From NCBI GenBank assembly GCA_036257595.1, contig DATAFF010000103.1, positions 1-11,208 on the forward strand: a stretch of DNA of 11,208 bases, in the 5' to 3' direction. A program made the position numbers and the translations under genes. Shown here piece after piece: positions 6,080 to 11,208 of the stretch. The notes under the pieces are model-generated. The model saw only the letters and a program-made list of their open reading frames with translations, was not told where the DNA came from and did no database searches. Source of the DNA: DATAFF01 sp036257595 (lineage in GTDB: Bacteria; Pseudomonadota; Alphaproteobacteria; Rhizobiales; Aestuariivirgaceae). Position 1 is the first letter of the stretch, and the number at the start of each line of letters is the position of its first letter.

Positions 6080-7190
6080 AGGTCCCGTCTTCGATCATCA
6101 GATCGGTGAGGATTCCCTCGCGCAGGCCGCGATCGGCAACCCGCACCCGGTCGACCGGCCAGCAATCCTTGATCTCCTCCAGGATGGCGCACCCGGCCAG
6201 CACGAGATCGGCGCGCTCCGAGCCGATGCAGGGATGCGCCGCGCGATCGGCATAGCTCATCGCCAGGAGATCCCGGGTGATCCGCCCGACATCGTCGCGA
6301 TGCAGCCAGCAGCCATCGACCCGCGAGCGATCATAGCGCCTGAGCGCCAGATGGACGCCGCAGATCGTGGTGACGGTGCCGGAGGTGCCGAGCATATGGT
6401 CGGGCACGGTGCATTCGTCGATCTCCGCCACCCGGTTGGCGAAGTCGCGCAGCATCGGCCTGACATGGCCGCGCATGGCGGCGAAGCATTCGGGTGTGAC
6501 ATCGGTGCCGCCGAACCGCTCGGCAATGGTGACGACGCCTTCCGGCACCGAGATCCAGGCATCGATCGTGTAATTACCTGGCTCGACCGTCAGCCAGCTC
6601 ACCTCGGTCGAGCCGCCGCCAATGTCGAACAGCAGCACCCGCGCCGCATCGGGCGCGATCAGCGGCGATGCCCCGGCAACTGCCAGACGAGCCTCGGTCT
6701 CGCGATCGATCACCTCGAGCTCGAGACCGGTCTCCTCGGCCACCCGGTCGACGAAGGCTTTGCCGTTCGACGCCATCCGGCACGCCTCGGTGGCGATCAG
6801 CCGGAAGCGGTCGACCTTCCACCAGCGCAGCTTGTTGGCGCAGATCCGCAAGGCGGTGATCGTGCGCAGCATGGCGCGCTCGCTGAGCGCGCCGGAGATG
6901 CTGGCGCCTTCGCCCAGCCTGACGATGCGCGAGAAGGCGTCGATCACCCTGAAACCACCGACTGCCGGCGCGGCGAGCAGCAGCCGGCAATTGTTGGTGC
7001 CGAGATCAAGCGCCCCGTAAAGCGTCTCCCGGCTGCCCTCCGGGAAAGCCCGGTTGCGCAGCTCGGCAGAGCTTTGCCCGTCCCGATGCAGCCTCACATG
7101 ACGTGCCGTGAGTTTTGCACTTCTTGCCTGAAAAACGTCGCCCGGCTGCGTCCCCTGCGTGCCCAACCACGAACCGCTGGTTTCATCCAC
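6057..7190 (-). CDS. ppx: Ppx/GppA family phosphatase (exopolyphosphatase / pppGpp phosphohydrolase)
   Basis: Actin-like ATPase-fold phosphatase that removes terminal phosphates from polyphosphate and/or converts pppGpp to ppGpp. Phosphate-binding motifs are visible as ALDLGTNNCRLL near the N-terminus and LFDIGGGSTEVSW in the middle. LGTSGTVTTICG marks the second domain. At 377 residues from the chosen start it is the short two-domain form without the C-terminal HD domain of E. coli Ppx or GppA. I choose the GTG at 7190 because GGAG (7202-7199) lies eight bases upstream. An in-frame ATG at 7271 would add 27 Gly/Pro/Cys-containing residues that look non-homologous and have no well-spaced site. 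It is first in the ppx-rlmE-guaB-rsmB run. Whether it prefers polyP or pppGpp cannot be told. Confidence 0.9.
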   Translation of the reverse strand: MDETSGSWLGTQGTQPGDVFQARSAKLTARHVRLHRDGQSSAELRNRAFPEGSRETLYGALDLGTNNCRLLLAAPAVGGFRVIDAFSRIVRLGEGASISGALSERAMLRTITALRICANKLRWWKVDRFRLIATEACRMASNGKAFVDRVAEETGLELEVIDRETEARLAVAGASPLIAPDAARVLLFDIGGGSTEVSWLTVEPGNYTIDAWISVPEGVVTIAERFGGTDVTPECFAAMRGHVRPMLRDFANRVAEIDECTVPDHMLGTSGTVTTICGVHLALRRYDRSRVDGCWLHRDDVGRITRDLLAMSYADRAAHPCIGSERADLVLAGCAILEEIKDCWPVDRVRVADRGLREGILTDLMIEDGTYGRTGTG

Positions 7191-7198
7191 ATTCACTT

Positions 7199-7202
7199 CT
7201 CC
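7199..7202 (-). promoter_or_regulatory. Shine-Dalgarno GGAG deciding the ppx start
   Basis: On the minus strand GGAG at 7202-7199 is followed by eight bases and then GTG at 7190, in frame with the Ppx/GppA motifs. The competing ATG at 7271 has only AAGG directly touching it. This favours the shorter protein. Confidence 0.5.
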
Positions 7203-7313
7203 GGCGCCCGGCACCGGTCCAGGGGCGGCTCGACCGCAACCCAGAGCAGTGCACACGGCACCCTGTCTCATCCTTGGCGGCAAGTCTAAGCAGCTTGTTG
7301 CGGGAGGTAAAGG

Positions 7314-7351
7314 GGGGCAAGGCGGTTGCCCCGCGTCGACCTGCCGGTCGA
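7314..7351. other. Two small hairpins in the divergent ppx / 7410 gene interval
   Basis: The 219-bp divergent interval 7191-7409 should hold promoters for both neighbours, but I find no convincing -35/-10 pair. It does contain two perfect short inverted repeats: GGGGCAA/TTGCCCC (7314-7320 and 7326-7332) and TCGACC/GGTCGA (7336-7341 and 7346-7351). Neither is followed by a T run. They could be operator-like sites or leader structure, or chance in GC-rich DNA. No heptad repeat is present here. Confidence 0.3.
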
Positions 7352-7409
7352 TTGTCGCTTATCTTGGCTCAAGCGACCTGCGGCAAGATCTCGGGGACCG
7401 ATTCGGCAA

Positions 7410-7949
7410 ATGTGGGACCTTTTCCTGATACTCGTCGGCGCGCTGATCGGCGCATTCGTCAAGCCGTTCCAGGACACGCTCTACGCTCCCAAGCTGCAGT
7501 TGGAATTCGCCAATGGCGACCGGCGATTCATTCTCGAGACCATGGACGCGAGCGGGCACAAATTCGCCTATCTGCGAGTCGGCATCAGGAACAACGGCTG
7601 GGGCACCGCCAGGAACGTCCGCATCCTGGTGACGCGCCTCGTCCTGCAGACCCGGACGAATACCAACGAGCCTTTCGACTCGGAGGTCCTCGATCTGCCA
7701 TTCGCCAATAGCCATGAAGCGACGGTGGATATTCCGCGCGATACTTATCGCATTGTCGATGTCTGCCGCGTTCAACACCGAACGAATATCGAGTTGCAGT
7801 TTCTCTTCTTGAAGACGCCGAACTATTTCCCCCGCGATCTCACCGCCGGCGATTACCGGCTGACCATTCAGGCGACTGCCGACAATTGCCGGCCGACCTC
7901 GGCCAATGTGGAATTTGCCTGGAGGGGGACCACGTTAGCGTTCCGCTAA
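7410..7949 (+). CDS. Membrane-anchored beta-sandwich-like hypothetical protein
   Basis: A 179-residue protein with no family I can name. Residues about 2-16 (WDLFLILVGALIGAF) form one N-terminal membrane helix. From about residue 27 it is strand-rich, with alternating hydrophobics (KLQLEF, YLRVGIRNNGWGTARNVRIL, YRLTIQ, NVEFAW). The RNNGWGTARNVRI segment resembles the 'N.G.g.A.nV.v' signature of immunoglobulin-like or CARDB-type domains, so a single anchored Ig-like domain is my inference. Two cysteines (in VCRV and NCRP) could pair if it lies outside. The ATG at 7410 is chosen because the membrane helix then starts at residue 2; GGGGA lies 12 bases upstream. By eye the GC content is lower here (some 60-base lines below 50%) than in neighbouring genes, a possible sign of transfer. 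It precedes the kinase operon on the same strand. Confidence 0.75.
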   Translation: MWDLFLILVGALIGAFVKPFQDTLYAPKLQLEFANGDRRFILETMDASGHKFAYLRVGIRNNGWGTARNVRILVTRLVLQTRTNTNEPFDSEVLDLPFANSHEATVDIPRDTYRIVDVCRVQHRTNIELQFLFLKTPNYFPRDLTAGDYRLTIQATADNCRPTSANVEFAWRGTTLAFR

Positions 7950-7957
7950 CGTTAGCG
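7932..7957 (+). repeat. Small palindromes spanning the stop codon of the 7410-7949 gene
   Basis: ACGTTAGCG (7932-7940) and CGCTAACGT (7944-7952) form a perfect 9-bp stem with a 3-nt loop that includes the TAA at 7947-7949. The second arm is also half of a 14-bp perfect palindrome, CGCTAACGTTAGCG (7944-7957), which leads directly into the type II heptad arm. The last codons of the gene therefore appear to be repeat-derived. Confidence 0.7.
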
Positions 7958-8029
7958 AATAGCGAATAGTGAGTAGCGAATAGTTGGTTCCCAGCTCTAC
8001 CCGCTATTCGCTATTCGCTATTCGCTAAC
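7951..8029. repeat. Type II heptad hairpin after the beta-sandwich-like gene (copy b)
   Basis: Left arm 7951-7983 and right arm 7997-8029 form a 33-bp stem with a 13-nt loop, built from GCGAATA units with the same variant unit GTGAGTA third in the left arm as in copy a. Two positions in the last unit are mismatched (A against C) and two are wobble-type. The left arm begins one base after the TAA of the upstream gene. It may be a 3'-end structure; no T tract follows (a C run and GGGTTTACCC do). Confidence 0.9.
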
Positions 8030-8090
8030 CCCCCGGGTTTACCCGCCATTATCGGCTTCTTGTTATGACTCCGCCTCAGGCAAGGTCGTA

Positions 8091-8960
8091 ATGCGTACAT
8101 TCGGACGGCAGTGGTTCAAGGATGGCTCGCTCATGTCCGAGTTCTCGGACAGTTTCGGGAGCGCGGTCATCCGCCACAAGACCTCGCTGGCACTCCATGC
8201 CGCCAAGGTCGAGGCCGAGCTTGCCTCCAAGGCCAAGTCGGAATTCATCGCCAATATGAGCCATGAGCTCCGCACCCCGCTCAATGCCATCATCGGCTTT
8301 TCCGAGATGCTGGGCACCCTCAAGCGCAACGATCCGGAGAAGGTTGCGCTCTATTCCGGCTATATCAGGCAGGCCGCCGATCATTTGCTCGCGCTCATCA
8401 ACAGCATCCTCGATGTATCCAAGATCCAGGCCGGCAAGCTCGCCGTCGAGCGCGAGCCCATGCCGCTCAAGCCGGCGGTCGAGAGCTGCCTGCTGATCAT
8501 CGACGCGCGGGCTCGCGAGCGCGGCATCACCGTGACGAGCCGGCTCCCGCCCGATCTGCCGCAGCTCGATGCCGATCCGCTGCGCCTCAAGCAGATTCTG
8601 ATCAATGTGCTGTCCAACGCCGTCAAGTTCACCGAGGCCGGCGGCATGGTCGAGCTCGTGGCAACGGCTTTTGGCGACGGCTTGGTCCGCATCGAGATCC
8701 GCGACAACGGACCGGGGATGACGCCGGAGGAGATCGACACGGCGATGCGGCCATTCGGCCAGGTGAGCGGCGGCTGGAGCAAGCGCCATGAGGGCACCGG
8801 CCTCGGCCTGCCGATCTCGCTGGCGCTCGCCAGGCTCCATGGCGGCGACATGCGACTGCACTCGATCAAGGGCATCGGCACGCTTGTGACCATCGACCTG
8901 CCGATCTGGCCTTGTCCGACCCTGCCGGGCCGCGAGCCTGAATTGGAGCGAGACCGATGA
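8091..8960 (+). CDS. Soluble sensor-less histidine kinase (HisKA + HATPase_c)
   Basis: A 289-residue two-component kinase with a complete catalytic core and almost nothing else. The HisKA dimerisation domain has its H-box at about 53-70 (FIANMSHELRTPLNAIIGF, phospho-acceptor His58). The HATPase_c domain has an N-box with Asn176 (NVLSNAVKF), G1 box DNGPGM (205-210) and G2 box EGTGLGLP (234-241), so it should bind ATP. There is no membrane segment, PAS or GAF domain; the first ~40 residues are a possible coiled linker, so signal input must come from a partner. The H-box style resembles PleC/DivJ/PdhS kinases of Alphaproteobacteria. No response regulator lies nearby. The ATG at 8091 has AAGG five bases upstream; Met15 (8133) is an alternative. 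Its TGA overlaps the next start codon (ATGA). Confidence 0.93.
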   Translation: MRTFGRQWFKDGSLMSEFSDSFGSAVIRHKTSLALHAAKVEAELASKAKSEFIANMSHELRTPLNAIIGFSEMLGTLKRNDPEKVALYSGYIRQAADHLLALINSILDVSKIQAGKLAVEREPMPLKPAVESCLLIIDARARERGITVTSRLPPDLPQLDADPLRLKQILINVLSNAVKFTEAGGMVELVATAFGDGLVRIEIRDNGPGMTPEEIDTAMRPFGQVSGGWSKRHEGTGLGLPISLALARLHGGDMRLHSIKGIGTLVTIDLPIWPCPTLPGREPELERDR

Positions 8961-10681
8961 AGCAAGAGCAGCCCGCCCGTCTCGGCCGCATCGTCGCGGT
9001 GACCGGCAGCCATGCCATCATCCTGCTCGACAATGGCGAAGGCTTGCCGGGTGGCGGGTCGGCCAGGAGCCCGGAGATCGGCACGCTGCTCAAGGTCGAC
9101 ACCACGCCGTCGATCGCCCTGGCGCTGGTCTCGGCGCTGAGCGCGCCGATGCCGTCGGGCAGCGACAGCGATCAGGAGCTGAGGATCGTCGAGGTCGAGT
9201 TCATCGGCGAGCTGCCGAAAGACGAATCCGGCGCGCCGACGATGTTCCGCCGCGGCATCTCCTGCTACCCCTCGCTCGGCGATGTCGTGTCGCGGGCGAC
9301 CAAGGACGAGCTTGCCATGGCTTATGCCTGCGATGCCGAGCGCTCGATCCGCATCGGCGCGATCCAGCAGGACTCATCGATCCCCGCCATGGTCAAGATC
9401 GACGAGCTCCTCGGCAAGCATTTCGCCGTTCTCGGCACCACCGGCACCGGCAAGTCATGCGCGGTGGCGCTGATCCTCAGGCGCATTCTCGAGAAGACCC
9501 CGCAAGCCCATATCCTGCTGCTCGACCTCCACCGCGAATATGCCGCGGCATTCCGCGAATTTGCCGAGCTGGTCCAGCCCGACAGCATGAACCTGCCCTT
9601 CTGGCTGCTCAACTTCGACGAGATCGTCGAGATCCTGATCGGCATGCACCCGAACCGCGACAGCGATATCGAGATCCTGCGCGAGCTCATTCCGATTGCC
9701 AGGCATCGCTACATGTCCAATGCCCGGCGCGATCTCAAGGGTGGCGCGATCCGCCAGCGCGATCATCGCGATCATCAGGAGGCGAACCCGATCGGCGTCG
9801 ACACGCCGGTCCCCTATCGCGCCTGCGATCTCATGGGCCTGCTCGACGAGCAGCTCGGCCGCCTCGAGCTGAAGAACGAGCTTGCGCCCTATAAGCGGCT
9901 GAAGGCGCGACTCGACACGGTGTCGCGCGACCCGCGCTACCAGTTCATGTTCGGCAGCCTCACCGTCCAGGACACCATGGCCGAGGTGCTTGGCCGGCTG
10001 TTCCGCATTCCCGTCGCGGGGCGGCCGATCACCATCCTCGAGCTTGGCGGATTGCCGTCGGAGGTCGTCAATGTGGTGGTGTCGGTGCTCGCCCGCCTTG
10101 CCTTCGATTTCGGCTTGTGGAGCAGCGGGCGGGTGCCGATCACCTTCGTCTGCGAGGAGGCGCATCGCTATGTTCCGGTCGATCGCGCCTTGGGCTTCGA
10201 GCCGACCAAGAGAGCAATCTCGCGCATTGCCAGGGAGGGACGCAAATATGGCGTGTCGCTGTGCATCGTGTCGCAGCGCCCGGCCGAGCTCGATCCGACG
10301 ATCCTGTCGCAATGCAGCACCATCTTCGCGCTCAGGCTCACCAATGAGCGCGATCAGGAGATCCTCAAGGCCGGCATCTCCGACAGCGCGGCGAGCCTCC
10401 TCGAATTCGTGCCGACCATGGGCACCGGCGAGGCGATCTCCTTCGGCGAGGGCGTGGCGTTGGCCACGAGGATCAAATTCGACATGCTGCCGCCGCACGC
10501 CCTGCCGCGCAGCGCCACCGCCTCCTTCACCGGCAACTGGTCGCGCGAGGTCAAGGACGAGAGCTTCCTCGCCGACGTGGTGGCACGCTGGCGCAGCCAG
10601 GCGCCAGGCGCGATCGATCAGCAGCCCTCGGCCCAGCCCCAGAGCCTTGCCGCCCTGCTCCGCCGGCTCAAGCAGAATTGA
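8957..10681 (+). CDS. HerA-like ATPase (DUF87, HAS-barrel)
   Basis: A 574-residue P-loop ATPase of the HerA/FtsK superfamily, which form hexameric DNA-translocating or remodelling rings. The N-terminal ~60 residues look like a HAS-barrel beta domain (GRIVAVTGSHAIILLDN). Walker A is LGTTGTGKS at 159-167. LLLDLHREYA (187-196) follows as in HerA and VirB4-like proteins. Walker B is ITFVCEEAH at about 395-403 with paired Glu400/Glu401. RIAREGRKYGVSLCIVSQRP (423-442) holds the sensor and likely arginine-finger region. GGAG at 8945-8948, inside the kinase gene, lies eight bases before the ATG, and the 4-bp overlap implies coupling to the kinase. HerA normally works with the nuclease NurA; none is seen here. 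Function is therefore open: DNA repair, defence or a cell-cycle role are guesses. Confidence 0.92.
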   Translation: MKQEQPARLGRIVAVTGSHAIILLDNGEGLPGGGSARSPEIGTLLKVDTTPSIALALVSALSAPMPSGSDSDQELRIVEVEFIGELPKDESGAPTMFRRGISCYPSLGDVVSRATKDELAMAYACDAERSIRIGAIQQDSSIPAMVKIDELLGKHFAVLGTTGTGKSCAVALILRRILEKTPQAHILLLDLHREYAAAFREFAELVQPDSMNLPFWLLNFDEIVEILIGMHPNRDSDIEILRELIPIARHRYMSNARRDLKGGAIRQRDHRDHQEANPIGVDTPVPYRACDLMGLLDEQLGRLELKNELAPYKRLKARLDTVSRDPRYQFMFGSLTVQDTMAEVLGRLFRIPVAGRPITILELGGLPSEVVNVVVSVLARLAFDFGLWSSGRVPITFVCEEAHRYVPVDRALGFEPTKRAISRIAREGRKYGVSLCIVSQRPAELDPTILSQCSTIFALRLTNERDQEILKAGISDSAASLLEFVPTMGTGEAISFGEGVALATRIKFDMLPPHALPRSATASFTGNWSREVKDESFLADVVARWRSQAPGAIDQQPSAQPQSLAALLRRLKQN

Positions 10682-10687
10682 GATGGG

Positions 10688-10762
10688 AGGCATTAGGCAT
10701 TAGGCAGATCGGCAGTAGTCGGAGCACTCCCCGACTGCCTGCTGTCTATTTGCCTACTGCCT
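10688..10762. repeat. Type I heptad hairpin at the 3' end of the HerA-like gene (copy c)
   Basis: Left arm 10688-10722 (GGCATTA, GGCATTA, GGCAGAT and further units) and right arm 10731-10762 (CTGCCTG... TGCCTACTGCCT) are imperfect inverted repeats around an 8-nt loop. The left arm begins six bases after the HerA-like TGA (10679-10681). A short A run (10764-10768) follows, then the GC-rich palindromic element. Confidence 0.8.
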
Positions 10763-10768
10763 GAAAAA

Positions 10769-10897
10769 CCCCTCACCCGGTGCTTCGCACCACCCTCTCC
10801 CCGCTGACGCGGGGCGAGGGGAAAGTAAGGGGCGCCGCCCTCATTTTCCCTTCTCCCCGCTCGCGGGGAGAAGGTGCCCCGAAGGGGCGGATGAGGG
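10769..10897. repeat. GC-rich palindromic (RPE-like) composite element, copy 2
   Basis: Two multi-stem units lie side by side. The first, 10769-10821, has outer CCCCTC/GAGGGG, inner GGTGC-ttc-GCACC and CCCCGC-tgac-GCGGGG. The second, 10838-10897, has outer CCCTCAT/ATGAGGG enclosing a perfect 10-bp stem (10849-10858 with 10865-10874) and GCCCC-gaa-GGGGC (10876-10888). The stretch 10749-10826 matches the reverse complement of 221-300 almost base for base. It lies in the convergent gap between the HerA-like gene and the racemase-like gene. Confidence 0.8.
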
Positions 10898-10900
10898 GTA

Positions 10901-10925
10901 CTACTCGCTAACTCACTATTCGCTA
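10901..10925 (-). repeat. Type II heptad single arm containing the racemase stop codon (copy c)
   Basis: Read on the minus strand this is TAGCGAATAGTGAGTTAGCG and a further GAGTAG. It is the GCGAATA/GTGAGTA pattern of copies a and b, without a complementary arm nearby. Its first three bases (10925-10923) are the TAG stop of the racemase-like gene. It may be the remnant of a hairpin whose other arm was displaced by the adjacent palindromic element. Confidence 0.8.
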
Positions 10926-11208
10926 CGCGACCGCCTCGAACAGCCGACCCCAATCGTGGCGCCGCCGCAAAGCGGCGGTGAGCCGCAATCCCTCCCAGAG
11001 CGTTACCTGATTGGCAGTGAGCACCGGGATTCGCAGACGCTCTTCGAGCGGTGCAATGATCGTCCATGCCGGAACTGCCGTATCGGGCACGAGCAGCGCC
11101 TCTGCGTCGCCGAGCTTGATCTCGGCCGCTTGCGCGATGAGGTTCTCAGGTCCGAATTTCGCGGCCTTAGGCCCGGAAGAGAGCGACAGCCAGCGCATCG
11201 CCGTCACG
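10923..11208 (-). CDS. Asp/Glu racemase / maleate isomerase-like protein, C-terminal part (cut by window edge)
   Basis: Only about 95 C-terminal residues are visible; the gene continues beyond 11208. A GTG at 11207-11205 could be read as a start, but the segment is clearly the last third of a longer domain of about 240-250 residues. EALLVPDTAVPAW followed by APLEERLRIPVLTANQVTLWEGLRL matches the end of maleate cis-trans isomerase, arylmalonate decarboxylase and Asp/Glu racemase-type enzymes, which use two opposed cysteines to move protons or isomerise small diacids. At the place where I expect the second cysteine (often SCT or PCT) this protein has Pro-Asp-Thr, so its chemistry may differ. 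The substrate cannot be told. It is convergent with the HerA-like gene, and its TAG lies at the edge of a heptad repeat arm. Confidence 0.75.
   Translation of the reverse strand, partial: VTAMRWLSLSSGPKAAKFGPENLIAQAAEIKLGDAEALLVPDTAVPAWTIIAPLEERLRIPVLTANQVTLWEGLRLTAALRRRHDWGRLFEAVA

Noticed and set aside
3350..6109. 919-codon plus-strand open frame opposite rsmB, guaB and rlmE
   Set aside because: Typical high-GC antisense shadow: it crosses three well-supported genes, and its sequence is rich in Arg, His, Asp and Gly with no motifs.
8957..10681. Known HerA-based antiphage systems (HerA-SIR2, HerA-DUF4297, HerA-NurA)
   Set aside because: None of the partner effectors is present; the only coupled gene is a histidine kinase.
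9455..10693. 412-codon minus-strand open frame opposite the HerA-like gene
   Set aside because: Antisense to a gene with intact Walker motifs; no domain of its own.

Overview
The window reads as GC-rich alphaproteobacterial chromosome, most likely Hyphomicrobiales (Bradyrhizobium/Xanthobacter-like). This rests on recognisable protein families, a HisKA kinase of the PleC/DivJ/PdhS style, and 'CCCTCACCCGG...CCCTCTCCCCGC' palindromic intergenic repeats of the kind I remember from that order. No species is identified and no search was run.

Layout. 1-364 has no gene and holds nested palindromic repeats. 365-1918 (-) is guaA (GMP synthase). 1997-2398 (+) is a small secreted protein, divergent from guaA and convergent with the next gene. 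2469-7190 (-) is a tight housekeeping run, transcribed ppx/gppA -> rlmE -> guaB -> rsmB. 7410-7949 (+) is a membrane-anchored beta-rich protein of lower GC. 8091-10681 (+) is a two-gene operon of a soluble histidine kinase overlapping a HerA/DUF87-type ATPase. 10682-10922 is repeats again. 10923-11208 (-) is the C-terminal end of an Asp/Glu racemase/maleate isomerase-like protein cut by the window edge.

The housekeeping block links GTP supply (IMP to XMP by GuaB, XMP to GMP by GuaA), alarmone or polyphosphate turnover (Ppx/GppA) and rRNA methylation (RlmE, RsmB). The right half is accessory: an orphan kinase co-transcribed with a hexameric-type ATPase, which I cannot match to a described system.

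The most unusual signal is in the spaces between genes. Six elements are built from 7-bp units of two kinds, GGCAGTA-like (type I) and GCGAATA-like (type II). Five are inverted-repeat hairpins and one is a single arm. They lie within a few bases of, or contain, the stop codon of each of the six visible transcription-unit ends (guaA, the secreted protein, rsmB, the beta-rich protein, the HerA-like gene, the racemase). They are absent from both divergent promoter regions. Because each 7-mer step carries TAG and 7 is not a multiple of 3, each arm closes all three reading frames on the strand of its gene. One element supplies the last two sense codons and the stop of rsmB.
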